A stretch of 64,000 nt of DNA from Devosia soli (GTDB taxonomy: Bacteria > Pseudomonadota > Alphaproteobacteria > Rhizobiales > Devosiaceae): assembly GCF_000970455.1 (NCBI RefSeq), contig NZ_LAJG01000022.1, positions 225,716 through 289,715 of the forward strand, read 5' to 3'. The notes under the pieces are model-generated. The model was not told the DNA's origin and made no database searches. It saw only the letters and a program-made list of their open reading frames with translations. This document shows, one piece after another, positions 1-7,394 of the stretch (positions are counted from its first letter, which is position 1; each line of letters begins with the position of its first letter). The position numbers were made by a program, and so were the translations under genes.

Positions 1-79
1 TGAGGCCAATGAGGCCATAGGTGACATAGGGGAAGCCGACGTGGCGGTGCGGGTTGACGTCATGGAGGGGGAGGAACAG
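1..79 (-). CDS. Rhomboid-like membrane protein, N-terminal fragment
   Basis: Only the first 26 or so codons are inside the window; the gene runs off the left edge. The translation opens LFLPLHDVNPHRHVGFPYVT, followed by a hydrophobic stretch (YGLIGL). This matches the usual opening of alphaproteobacterial rhomboid-family intramembrane serine proteases, a short 'PLHD-N-RH--PYVTYGLI' block before the first membrane segment. The catalytic Ser/His region lies outside the window, so the family call rests on the N-terminus alone. No ATG, GTG or TTG lies in frame near the start of similarity. The best-placed codon is CTG at 79-77, with AGGA about 8 bases upstream. Either translation starts at CTG or there is a sequence error. 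Confidence 0.55.
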   Translation of the reverse strand, partial: MFLPLHDVNPHRHVGFPYVTYGLIGL

Positions 80-122
80 GGTTTTTTCCTTTCGCCAAGA
101 CGTCAGTTGTTTGCGTGCTGCA

Positions 123-184
123 TCAGTGGCTCTGCGCCACCCCCACCCGACCTCCCCCTCTAGGGGGAGGGGTGCGTCTGTGGG
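123..184. repeat. Intergenic palindromic repeat (C-rich/G-rich)
   Basis: A C-rich arm and a G-rich arm face each other around CTA (core CCTCCCCCT / GGGGGAGG), flanked by CCCCACCC and GGGTGGG. Related C-tract/G-tract intergenic DNA appears near 2347-2400, 37210-37330 and 57735-57790, so this looks like one copy of a dispersed intergenic repeat family. It lies between the rhomboid-like start and the end of the twin-TM gene. Confidence 0.55.
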
Positions 185-196
185 TGGGATGATGGC

Positions 197-397
197 TTAG
201 CCGCCGCGGCCGCCGAAGAAGAAGAGGGCGCCCATGAGAAGGAGGATGGCGACGGCCTGGCCCATGACGCGGAGGCGCATGAGGCGCTGGCTGGTATTGG
301 CCGAACCGCCCTTGGTCATGTTCCAGAGGCCCATGCCGAGAACGATGATGACGAACAGGAGGGCCAGCGCGATGCCGATATTGAGAAGAGTGTCCAT
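197..397 (-). CDS. Twin transmembrane (HIG1-like) small protein
   Basis: A 66-residue protein with two predicted membrane helices (about residues 5-27 and 47-62) joined by a short basic loop containing the pattern NMTKGG...SQRLMRLRVMGQ. This layout, with the loop motif SQ-LMRLRV, is that of the small 'twin transmembrane' proteins of Rhizobiales, which are assigned to the HIG1-like domain family. Some HIG1 proteins associate with respiratory complexes in mitochondria; a role in this bacterium is unproven. It starts at ATG with AGGT about 6 bases upstream. It lies just downstream of, and on the same strand as, the LysR gene, with a 20-base gap. Confidence 0.75.
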   Translation of the reverse strand: MDTLLNIGIALALLFVIIVLGMGLWNMTKGGSANTSQRLMRLRVMGQAVAILLLMGALFFFGGRGG

Positions 398-417
398 GAA
401 GACCTGACTTGTGGCGT

Positions 418-1308
418 TCAGCCCTGAATATAGGCGGAAAGGCGCTCCGCCAATGCGTCATAGATGGCACGAATGCTGTGCGAGGTGAACAGTTCCCGGT
501 GCGTCGTCAGCCATATGGGGAGGGGCGGGATCGCCAGATCGATGGGTAGGACTTCGAGCCCCGGCGTTTGCCGCGCCAGATTGGCCTGACCAAACCCGAT
601 CCCGAGACCGGCGCGGATGGCTTCCCAGAGATGGGGCTGATCATCCGAACGGAGAACGAAATTGTCGCGCGTCAGCGGAAAGCCGAGCTTTTGGGCGTGG
701 AGGATGATGGCGTCGGAGCGGTCGAAGCCGAGAAGATCGTGTTGCCAGAGGTCCTCGATGCGGGTTGGCCGGCCGCGGCGCGCGAGATAGCGCTGATGGG
801 CGACAGGAACGACCGGAATATCGCCGAGGTGTTTGGTGACCAGTTCGAGCTGCGTGGGCCGGAACATGCGCACGGCGATATCGGCTTCGCGCATGAGGAT
901 GTTGCCGGCAGCGTCGGTGGGGACGATCTCGAGCGCGATGCGGGGGTAGAGAAGGCGTATCGCGTAGAGAATTTCGGGCAGCACGTAGTTTGAAATCATG
1001 GTGCTCGCGGTGATGCGGACTGTGCCGCCGGTATCGTCCTGCGCGCCTTCAGCCATCATTGAGGCTTCGGCCAATTCGCCCTTGGCGCGGGAAATCGGAC
1101 CATAAAGTTTGAGCGCGGTTTCATTGGGTTTTAGGCCGGAAAGACTGCGCTCAAAGAGCTGAACGCCGAGTTGGTCTTCGAGGAGCTCGACGTGGCGGCC
1201 AATGGTGGGTTGGCTGGATCTAAGGGCACGCGCGGCACCGGAGAGGGAGCCGTTTTCGATGACGGCGGCAAAGCTGCGCCACAGGGACCAGTCTGGCTCT
1301 CTATTCAT
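418..1308 (-). CDS. LysR-family transcriptional regulator
   Basis: A 296-residue LysR-type regulator. The N-terminal winged helix-turn-helix (about residues 8-66) contains the classic pattern GSLSGAARALRSSQPTIGRHV...LE-LG-QLFERS. The remainder (about 95-290) is the periplasmic-binding-like effector domain. LysR proteins usually act as tetramers that activate a divergently transcribed neighbour and repress themselves. Here the neighbour is the NAD(P)-dependent epimerase at 1401-2348, and the 92-base gap between them holds a near-perfect 20-bp palindrome. The inducer cannot be read from sequence. Confidence 0.92.
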   Translation of the reverse strand: MNREPDWSLWRSFAAVIENGSLSGAARALRSSQPTIGRHVELLEDQLGVQLFERSLSGLKPNETALKLYGPISRAKGELAEASMMAEGAQDDTGGTVRITASTMISNYVLPEILYAIRLLYPRIALEIVPTDAAGNILMREADIAVRMFRPTQLELVTKHLGDIPVVPVAHQRYLARRGRPTRIEDLWQHDLLGFDRSDAIILHAQKLGFPLTRDNFVLRSDDQPHLWEAIRAGLGIGFGQANLARQTPGLEVLPIDLAIPPLPIWLTTHRELFTSHSIRAIYDALAERLSAYIQG

Positions 1309-1340
1309 TGGTGAATATCAAATCTCGAAATTTGCGCAAT

Positions 1341-1360
1341 CGCTATAGATATCTGTAGCG
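1341..1360. promoter_or_regulatory. Probable LysR operator
   Basis: CGCTATAGATATCTGTAGCG is a 20-bp palindrome with one mismatched pair, and it contains the T-N11-A core typical of LysR sites. Its centre is about 50 bases before the epimerase start and 42 bases before the regulator start, the usual arrangement for divergent LysR control. Confidence 0.6.
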
Positions 1361-1400
1361 CGCAGAGTGCGCTTCAGCAATCGCACAATGGAGCTGAAGA

Positions 1401-2348
1401 ATGAGCAAGGGTAAAGTGACTGTCCTCGGCAGCAATGGCCATATCGGGAATGCGGCGATGATCGCGTTTCGCGATGCGGGGTGGGACGTGACGGGACTGG
1501 GGCGGACTAATCGTCGTCCGGTCAGCGGCACGGCGTTTTTCGCGGGCGATGCCGATGATGTGGCGGTGGTGCGGGCCGCGATCGCGGAAGCCGATGTCGT
1601 CGTCTATGCACTGCACTTGCCCTATGACCAATGGGGCAATGGGCGGTCGGAAAAGCAATTGCAGGTGGTGATCGACGCGCTGGGGACGAGTGGCAAGACG
1701 CTGCTGTTTCCGGGCACGATCTACAACTATCGGGCTAAAGACCGGGTCGTTTCGCCCGCGACGCGGCAAAGTGCCGAGGCGCCGCGCGGAGAGATCCGCA
1801 TCAAACTCGAAACCATGCTGCGGGAGGCTGCGGCGGCAGGCAAGTTTCAGGCGATTATCTTGCGGGGCGGGGATTTTTACGGGCCGGGCAATCGCGGCGA
1901 ATGGTTCGGCGATGGCATGTTGATGGATCTGAGCAAGGGCCGGATCTATCACATGGGTGATCTCGATATGCGCCATAGCTGGGCCTATCTGCCCGATCTG
2001 GCGCGGGCCTTTGCGGTGCTGGCTGAAAAGCGCGAGAGCTTGCAGGCGTTCGAGAATTTCCACTTTGCCGGGAATTGGGTCTCGCATCGCCAGGTGATGA
2101 CGGCGATCGAAGCGGCGCTGCCGCAAAAGGTGAAAGTGGCGGCTTTCCCATGGTGGGTATTGGCGATGATGGGGCTCGTTAATCCCGTGATGCGGGATTT
2201 GCACCGCATGCGCTATCTCTGGACCCATGAGATGGAGCTCGTCGATCCGCAGTTCGATACGATCCTGGGGGCGGATTTTGCGACGCCGTTCGAAGTGGCT
2301 GTTGCGGCGACGGTCGAGGAATTGGTGGAGGCGAAGAAGGCGGCATGA
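1401..2348 (+). CDS. NAD(P)-dependent epimerase/dehydratase (extended SDR-like)
   Basis: A 315-residue Rossmann-fold protein. The N-terminal nucleotide-binding motif is GSNGHIG (about residues 10-16), followed by a typical beta-alpha-beta fold with VVYALH at the end of strand 4. Later segments (GTIYNY, RGGDFYGPG) fit the substrate side of the NAD-dependent epimerase/dehydratase family. The classical YxxxK pair is not clearly positioned, so it could be an atypical or NmrA-like member that binds NAD(P) without known catalysis. It is divergently transcribed from the LysR gene and probably its regulatory target. Substrate unknown. Confidence 0.82.
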   Translation: MSKGKVTVLGSNGHIGNAAMIAFRDAGWDVTGLGRTNRRPVSGTAFFAGDADDVAVVRAAIAEADVVVYALHLPYDQWGNGRSEKQLQVVIDALGTSGKTLLFPGTIYNYRAKDRVVSPATRQSAEAPRGEIRIKLETMLREAAAAGKFQAIILRGGDFYGPGNRGEWFGDGMLMDLSKGRIYHMGDLDMRHSWAYLPDLARAFAVLAEKRESLQAFENFHFAGNWVSHRQVMTAIEAALPQKVKVAAFPWWVLAMMGLVNPVMRDLHRMRYLWTHEMELVDPQFDTILGADFATPFEVAVAATVEELVEAKKAA

Positions 2349-2426
2349 CCCCCACCTAGCCTCCCCTTGGTAGGAAGAGGGACCGTTTGGAGTGTGAGAG
2401 GACATTCAGCCTATTGGACGGGCAAT

Positions 2427-3275
2427 TTAGAAGCCGACAGCTCGCCTAACATCGTCAGGTGTCCAACCCTCGCTGCGCAGATCGGCGAGGGTTTGGCTGT
2501 TTTTAGATTTGGAGAGTTTTTGGCCATCGTCGCCGAGGAGGAGACGGTGGAAGTAATAGTTGGGCGTCGAATAGCCCAGCACCATCTGGAGGAGGACGTG
2601 AATGTCGGTCGCCGCTTCCATGTCGCGGCCGCGGGTGATGTGGGTGATGCCTTGGGCCGCATCGTCGACGACGACGCTGAAGTGATAGCTGGTGCCGATG
2701 TCCTTGCGCTGAAGGACGACGTCGCCCCAGCGCTGGGGGCGGGCGTAGCGAATTTGGGGACGATCGGTCAGCGTCGGGCCGATGACGGTATAGGTCAGCA
2801 TGCCGGCCTCCTCGATCGCAAGATCGGTATGGAGGCGGAACTGGACGGGGTCGCCGCGCTGGAAGCGCTCGATGCGCTCGGCATTGGAGAGATGCTTGCA
2901 GGTGCCCGGATAGATCGGCGCGCCATCGGGATCGGTGGCGTCGGCATTGGCGACGATTTCGGCGCGGGTGCAGAAGCAGGGGTAAATTAGATCACGCTGG
3001 CGCAACCGGTTCGCGGCATCGGCGTAAACTTCAAAGCGCTCGGACTGGATCATGACCGGCTCGGGCCAGGAGAGGCCAAGCCAATGGAGATCCTCGACAA
3101 TCGCTTCGGTAAATTCGGGTTTACAGCGGTTGATGTCGATGTCTTCGATGCGCAAAAGCGCGGTGCCGCCCCAGGTTTTGGCGGCCGTCCAGGTGACGAA
3201 CGCAGAAAGAGCGTGGCCGAGATGGAGGCGCCCGTTCGGGCTCGGGGCGAAGCGAAGAAGCGGTTGGTTTGACAT
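2427..3275 (-). CDS. gluQRS: Glutamyl-Q tRNA(Asp) synthetase
   Basis: A paralogue of the glutamyl-tRNA synthetase catalytic core without the anticodon-binding domain. It attaches glutamate to the queuosine base in the tRNA(Asp) anticodon. The 282-residue length fits the family. Visible signatures are the HIGH-like RFAPSPNGRLHLGHALSA (residues 8-25), a zinc-site pattern CFC...YPGTC in the middle, and the KMSKS-like KLSKSK near the C-terminus. I chose the ATG at 3275 (MSNQPLLRFAPSP); an alternative ATG at 3293 adds six unlikely residues. The ATG at 3275-3273 overlaps the opposite-strand start of the glycosylase gene (3274-3276) within one CATG. A queuosine-precursor transporter, yhhQ, is encoded at 28958-29650. 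Confidence 0.93.
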   Translation of the reverse strand: MSNQPLLRFAPSPNGRLHLGHALSAFVTWTAAKTWGGTALLRIEDIDINRCKPEFTEAIVEDLHWLGLSWPEPVMIQSERFEVYADAANRLRQRDLIYPCFCTRAEIVANADATDPDGAPIYPGTCKHLSNAERIERFQRGDPVQFRLHTDLAIEEAGMLTYTVIGPTLTDRPQIRYARPQRWGDVVLQRKDIGTSYHFSVVVDDAAQGITHITRGRDMEAATDIHVLLQMVLGYSTPNYYFHRLLLGDDGQKLSKSKNSQTLADLRSEGWTPDDVRRAVGF

Positions 3276-3951
3276 GGTTGTTGCAGTTAGCACTTTCGCG
3301 CCGGGCGCGTCACCGCGGATCGATACGCCGGAGGGCGTTGCAGCCCATCTCGATAGCCTGATGGCTTTGGTGCCTCAGTTGATCCCCTTGCGCGAGCGGG
3401 TCGGAGCGGTCTTGCCCCGGGTCAATCCCAAGGGTTTCGCCGGCATGGCCAAGGTGATCTGCGGGCAGCAGCTTTCGGTGCAGAGCGCGGCAGCGATCTG
3501 GGGGCGGTTCGAACAATTGCCCGGGGCATTGGAGCCCGAGAGTTACCTGCTGCTCGACGAGGAGACGGTGCGGGGCGCTGGGTTTTCGCGTGGCAAATTT
3601 GTTGCAGTGCGGACGATTGCCGAAGCGGTGATGGCGGGCGAACTCAACTTTGCCGAAGTGGATGCGCTTCCTGCGGAAGAGGCGATCAAGGCGCTGGTGG
3701 CGCTCAAGGGTATCGGGCCCTGGACGGCCGAGGTCTATCTGCTCTTTTGTGCGGCGCATCCCGATATTTTTCCCGCTGGCGACCTGGCTTTGCTCAAGGC
3801 GGCGCATCATGGCCTTGGCCTTGACGAGCGTCCGACGATCAAGGAGATGATCGGCATGGCCCAAAACTGGTCGCCGCATCGCTCGGCGGCGGCTTTATTG
3901 TTCTGGCGCTATTTCGCGATGATGCGGGACCGGGAAGGAATTCTCCTATGA
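3274..3951 (+). CDS. DNA-3-methyladenine glycosylase II-like (HhH-GPD)
   Basis: A 225-residue base-excision-repair glycosylase that removes alkylated bases from DNA. The helix-hairpin-helix motif LKGIGPWTAEVYLLF lies at about residues 144-158, and the catalytic aspartate is D170 in FPAGDLALL. The AlkA-type N-terminal domain is short. Start: the ATG at 3274 is the only good candidate before the conserved PRIDTP...AHLDSL segment. It shares the tetranucleotide CATG with the opposite-strand gluQRS start. The stop overlaps the next gene's start (ATGA), so this gene and the carboxylesterase are probably translationally coupled. Confidence 0.9.
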   Translation: MVVAVSTFAPGASPRIDTPEGVAAHLDSLMALVPQLIPLRERVGAVLPRVNPKGFAGMAKVICGQQLSVQSAAAIWGRFEQLPGALEPESYLLLDEETVRGAGFSRGKFVAVRTIAEAVMAGELNFAEVDALPAEEAIKALVALKGIGPWTAEVYLLFCAAHPDIFPAGDLALLKAAHHGLGLDERPTIKEMIGMAQNWSPHRSAAALLFWRYFAMMRDREGILL

Positions 3952-4601
3952 CCAAGCTTTCGGGTCCGATGATGGCGCCGGCCAATGGGCAGGCGCCCGA
4001 TAGCGCAGTGGTGCTGCTGCATGGCTATGGCAGCGACGGCAATGACCTCATTGGCCTGGCGCCGCATTGGCAGAACCTGCTGCCGGGCGCGCTGTTCGTC
4101 GCGCCCAATGCGCCGACGCCGACGGGAATGAGCGGGTTTCAGTGGTTTTCGATCGACTGGACCGGTGATCGCGTCGCTGGGCGGCAGCGCGGCATTCTGG
4201 AAGCGCGGCCGGTGATCGAGGAATTTCTGCGCGATCTCTGGGCGCAGACTGGCATTGCGCCCGAGCGCACAATTCTTGCTGGCTTTAGCCAAGGGGCCAT
4301 GATGGCGCTTCACACCGGCACCGCGCTCAAGGAGCAACTGATGGGCGTTATCGGCTTTTCAGGCGCTTATCTGCCGCCCGACGGGCTCGGTGGCGATAGT
4401 CTCGCCAAGCCGCCGATCTGCCTTGTTCACGGGGACATAGATCAGGTGGTCGATCCCAATCTCTCAAGCGATGCCAATGCCGTGCTGACCGAGGCGGGTT
4501 TCGATGTGAACTATCATGTCAGTCGCGGCGTAGGCCATGGGATTTCGCCCGATGGCTTGAGCTTTGCCAGCGATTTCATCGCGAAAATTGTCCCGAAATA
4601 A
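3948..4601 (+). CDS. Carboxylesterase/phospholipase-family alpha/beta hydrolase
   Basis: A 217-residue serine hydrolase of the YpfH/carboxylesterase type. The nucleophile elbow is GFSQGAMM, the acid is in HGDIDQVVDP and the histidine in GVGHGIS, giving a complete catalytic triad. The oxyanion segment LLHGYGSDGNDL near the N-terminus is also typical. There is no signal peptide, so it is probably cytoplasmic. It overlaps the glycosylase stop by four bases. The physiological substrate is unknown; relatives cleave short acyl esters and lysophospholipids in vitro. Confidence 0.88.
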   Translation: MTKLSGPMMAPANGQAPDSAVVLLHGYGSDGNDLIGLAPHWQNLLPGALFVAPNAPTPTGMSGFQWFSIDWTGDRVAGRQRGILEARPVIEEFLRDLWAQTGIAPERTILAGFSQGAMMALHTGTALKEQLMGVIGFSGAYLPPDGLGGDSLAKPPICLVHGDIDQVVDPNLSSDANAVLTEAGFDVNYHVSRGVGHGISPDGLSFASDFIAKIVPK

Positions 4602-4616
4602 GTCCTTCATCCCCGC

Positions 4617-4646
4617 TTCACAGCTCTGACACAAAGAGCTTAGTAT
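4617..4646 (+). promoter_or_regulatory. Possible sigma-70 promoter for the HNH gene
   Basis: TTCACA (4617-4622) and TAGTAT (4641-4646) are separated by 18 bases, and an A/T-rich stretch follows the -10. The HNH endonuclease start is 45 bases downstream. The assignment is by pattern only. Confidence 0.4.
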
Positions 4647-4690
4647 AAAGGGGCTATGGACTTAACAGATTCCCGTTCCGGGAGACTCTC

Positions 4691-5248
4691 GTGACCATCC
4701 ATGTGTCGCCTGAGGCCTGTCCCGCTCTCGTGTTGAACGCCGATTTTCGGCCGCTCAGCTATTACCCGCTCTCGCTATGGTCTTGGCAGGACGCGATCAA
4801 GGCGGTGTTCCTCGAGCGTGTAAACATCATGTCGCATTATGACACGGTTATCCATTCGCCCAGTTTCGAAATGCGATTGCCGAGCGTGGTTTCGCTCAAG
4901 GATTATGTGAAGCCGGCGCGGCATCCGGCCTTTACCCGCTTCAACGTCTTCTTGCGCGATCGCTTCCAGTGCCAATATTGCGGCTCGCGTGATGACCTGA
5001 CCTTCGATCACGTCATTCCGCGCTCAAAGGGCGGGCTGACGACGTGGGAAAACGTGGTGGCAGCCTGCGCCCCGTGTAACCTCAAGAAGGCCAACCGGCT
5101 GCCGAGCGAGATCAAGATGTTTCCGCACCAGGCGCCCTTTGCGCCAACCGTGCATGATCTCCACAATAATGGTCGGGCCTTCCCGCCCAATCACCTGCAC
5201 AAGAGCTGGCTCGATTATCTCTATTGGGACATCGAGCTCGAGCCCTAG
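4691..5248 (+). CDS. HNH endonuclease
   Basis: A 185-residue protein with a C-terminal HNH nuclease domain: CQYCG (zinc pair), LTFDHVIPRSKGG (the H of HNH with the DHV-P--KGG signature), TTWENVVAACAPCNLKKANR (the N and the second zinc pair). The N-terminal part (VLNADFRPLSYYPLS...AV...ERV) is the conserved lead segment of stand-alone bacterial HNH proteins related to RecA-dependent nuclease families. The start is GTG, with GGGAGA 6-7 bases upstream. No methyltransferase or phage gene is adjacent, so it is a chromosomal orphan nuclease, not part of a visible restriction system. Cellular role unknown. Confidence 0.88.
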   Translation: MTIHVSPEACPALVLNADFRPLSYYPLSLWSWQDAIKAVFLERVNIMSHYDTVIHSPSFEMRLPSVVSLKDYVKPARHPAFTRFNVFLRDRFQCQYCGSRDDLTFDHVIPRSKGGLTTWENVVAACAPCNLKKANRLPSEIKMFPHQAPFAPTVHDLHNNGRAFPPNHLHKSWLDYLYWDIELEP

Positions 5249-5267
5249 GCTTGCGGGTTTTGGTCTT

Positions 5268-5293
5268 AATAACTATTATTGGCTGGTGCCAAT
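5268..5293 (+). promoter_or_regulatory. Probable ParD/ParDE operator palindromes
   Basis: Two adjacent inverted repeats precede parD: AATAA-CTA-TTATT (5268-5280) and ATTGGC-TGGT-GCCAAT (5278-5293). The AT-rich first palindrome could also hold the -10 region. ParD antitoxins autoregulate by binding inverted repeats in this position. Confidence 0.5.
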
Positions 5294-5308
5294 GATGGAG
5301 ATTGAGCC

Positions 5309-5569
5309 ATGGCGATCAGTGCAGATCTGGGTGCAGCACTCGAAAAGGTCGTGAATGATCTCGTCGAAAACGGGCGGTATAATTCCAAGAGCGAAGTTTT
5401 GCGCGAAGGCGTGCGGCTGGTGCAGGAGCGCGAGGCGCGATTGCGGGAACTGGACGCCGCGCTGGCGGCGGGGCAAGCGGATATCGACGCTGGTAAAACC
5501 AAGCCGATCGAGGAAGTTTTCGAGCGCCTTATCGCCAAGTATGAATCCATGGCGAAGGTGAGTGGCTGA
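5309..5569 (+). CDS. parD: ParD-type antitoxin (ribbon-helix-helix)
   Basis: An 86-residue antitoxin of the ParD/CopG class. The N-terminal ribbon-helix-helix has the pattern ISADLGAALEKVV...LVENGRYNSKSEVLREGVRLV, followed by a charged helix (EREARLRELDAAL) and a tail that would wrap the toxin (AGKTKPIEEVFERL). It is followed directly by parE with a TGATG overlap, the usual antitoxin-first order. It would neutralise ParE and, with it, repress the pair through the upstream palindromes. Confidence 0.9.
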   Translation: MAISADLGAALEKVVNDLVENGRYNSKSEVLREGVRLVQEREARLRELDAALAAGQADIDAGKTKPIEEVFERLIAKYESMAKVSG

Positions 5570-5865
5570 TGCATGTAACCGTCTCTCACCTTGCGGAAGC
5601 GGACATCGAGACGATTACGGATTTCATCGCGGCAGATAACCCGCTGCGCGCCCTCTCATTTGCCAAAGAGCTTTTGAAGGTGTGCCTAGCTTTAGCCGAC
5701 ACACCTTTCCGATTCGCACAGCTAGAGAACTACGAGGCCATTGGATACCGAAGGCGTATCTATGAAAGATATTCCATCATTTATCAGGTCAATGGCGCAG
5801 AAGTTGTCATCGTCCGCATCATTTCTAGTGCAATGGATGTGGATATTGCACTTGGGCAAAACTGA
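5569..5865 (+). CDS. parE: ParE-family toxin (RelE/ParE superfamily)
   Basis: A 98-residue toxin. Family marks are the N-terminal 'SHLAEADIETITDFIAADNP' segment, the central ENYEAIGYRRRIYERYSIIYQV block with the conserved R-Y, and the C-terminal VVIVRIISSAMD strand. ParE toxins poison DNA gyrase; other members of the superfamily cleave ribosomal mRNA. Target assignment here follows from the ParD partner and is an inference. The reading frame is intact and key basic residues are present, so the toxin appears functional. The downstream neighbour, dsbB, is convergent and only 7 bases away. Confidence 0.88.
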   Translation: MHVTVSHLAEADIETITDFIAADNPLRALSFAKELLKVCLALADTPFRFAQLENYEAIGYRRRIYERYSIIYQVNGAEVVIVRIISSAMDVDIALGQN

Positions 5866-5872
5866 TCGCTGA

Positions 5873-6388
5873 CTAGCCCTTCCGGCGTGCCTGAAACACC
5901 ATCGCGGCGATCAGGAGCACCACCATGACCAGCGAGATCAGGGCGTTGTAGCCGGCGAGCGAAATGCCGAGGAAGCGGAACTGGACAACATCGCAGCCGA
6001 TGACGGGCGTCATGTTGTTGAGCTGGTCAAAGCTCATGGGGCCGCCGACGCCGGTGCAGGCCGTTGGGCCGGGCCAGAAGTGCCATTCGACGCCGGCATG
6101 GTAGGCGCCCATATAGGTACCCCAGGCGAAGATCGCGGTGGCGATGGCCATGGCGATATACCAGACAGGCAGCGGCAGGCGGTTCCAGAGAATGAAGATC
6201 AGCGCGAGGAGCGGCAGGCCCCAATAATAGGCAAGGCGCTGTTCGAGGCAGAGCTCGCACGGCTGCAAGCCCCCGATATATTGGCTGCCAAGGGCTCCCA
6301 GAATGGTCGCGAAGCCGAGGAAAAATGCTGCGCCGGTGGCGAGCTTGTCGAGGGGGCGAGAGGCCAGAGTTGCCATGAAAATTCTCAA
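5873..6388 (-). CDS. dsbB: Disulfide bond formation protein B
   Basis: An inner-membrane quinone reductase that reoxidises the periplasmic thiol oxidase DsbA. The 171-residue protein has four hydrophobic segments. The first periplasmic loop has the redox pair C44-E-L-C47 (LQPCELCLEQR), and the second loop has C111 and C132, so all four essential cysteines are present. An internal ATG at 6376 (MATLASRP) is an equally possible start. It is convergent with parE. Confidence 0.92.
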   Translation of the reverse strand: MRIFMATLASRPLDKLATGAAFFLGFATILGALGSQYIGGLQPCELCLEQRLAYYWGLPLLALIFILWNRLPLPVWYIAMAIATAIFAWGTYMGAYHAGVEWHFWPGPTACTGVGGPMSFDQLNNMTPVIGCDVVQFRFLGISLAGYNALISLVMVVLLIAAMVFQARRKG

Positions 6389-6454
6389 GTGACGCTTGGA
6401 GTTGGTGCGATAGCCCCGCTTTGCGGCAAAAACCAGCGGAGCACGGGGACGTGA

Positions 6455-7282
6455 TCAAGTGTTTGGGGCGATACCGAGTTTGGCCGCAAGCGCCATGGCA
6501 TTTGCCGGCGCATGCAGTTTGTCCTCGTGGACGAAATAGGCATAGGTGTCTATGCCCCCATCGCGCCAGCCGGTAATGGTTGTGGCGAGATCGTCGATGT
6601 CTGCGTCCTCGTAACCAGTGGGCTCTGGGCGGGCTGGGCCTTGCAGGCGGCAATAGGCGAAATCGGCGGTCAGCTCGCGGCTTGGATTGTCGATCGTATC
6701 GGCAATGACGCGGGCGACGTTATGTTCGCGCAGCAGCGCATCGACCTCTGCCGTATAAAAGCTCAGATGGCGCATCTCGATGGCGTGGCGGAAAGCTGTG
6801 AGGCCATTGGCCTCAAGATAGGGCGGCGCCTTAGCGCCGTCCGCCTTGCTCGCCAAGGCGAGATAACTGTCGATGTCGCGTGGCAGAGCAGCGAGGAAAA
6901 CTGAAAAGCTTATGGGATCGTAGCTGAGATTGGGCGGCAACTGCCAGACGAAAGGCCCCAGGCGATCCCCAAGGGCCAAGGGACCGGAGGCGAAGAAGCC
7001 GGCGAGCGCATCGGTTGCGTTTTTGAGCCGCTTGATATGGGTGACAAGCTGCGGGCCTTTGACGGAGAACTGAAAACCTTCAGGCGTTTCAGCCGCCCAC
7101 TTGGAAAAACTCTCGGGCTTCTGGTTGCCACGGAATGTGGCGTTGATCTCGATGCTCGTCAGATGCCGGCTCGCATAGTTGAGCTCTTTCTTTTGAACGA
7201 GGCCTTCTGGAAAGAAAGTGCCGCGCCAGGGTGCGAAAACCCAGCCTGCCGTTCCCGTGCGGATCGTTCCTGTCTTGCTCAT
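6455..7282 (-). CDS. DUF72 domain-containing protein
   Basis: A 275-residue TIM-barrel-like protein of the DUF72 (YecE) family. Signatures include RTGTAGWVFAPWRGTFFPEG at the N-terminus, then EINATFRG, FQFSVKGPQLVTHIKRL, GPFVWQLPPN, FRHAIEMRH and the C-terminal VHEDKLHAPANA. The biochemical function is unknown for the family. It lies head-to-tail behind dsbB with 66 bases between them, transcribed the same way. Confidence 0.9.
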   Translation of the reverse strand: MSKTGTIRTGTAGWVFAPWRGTFFPEGLVQKKELNYASRHLTSIEINATFRGNQKPESFSKWAAETPEGFQFSVKGPQLVTHIKRLKNATDALAGFFASGPLALGDRLGPFVWQLPPNLSYDPISFSVFLAALPRDIDSYLALASKADGAKAPPYLEANGLTAFRHAIEMRHLSFYTAEVDALLREHNVARVIADTIDNPSRELTADFAYCRLQGPARPEPTGYEDADIDDLATTITGWRDGGIDTYAYFVHEDKLHAPANAMALAAKLGIAPNT

Positions 7283-7394
7283 GGCCCCATTCCCTTCGCC
7301 GCAAGCTTGGCTGAGTGCGATGTGATTGGCAATCTTGGGGTTGTGTTGGGCTGTGGTCAGGTTCTGGTAATGCTTTTTTGCCTTATTAGTCCTT

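Noticed and set aside
4691..5865. Defence island (HNH nuclease plus toxin-antitoxin)
   Set aside because: Only an orphan HNH gene and parDE; no methyltransferase, helicase or other defence gene between housekeeping neighbours.
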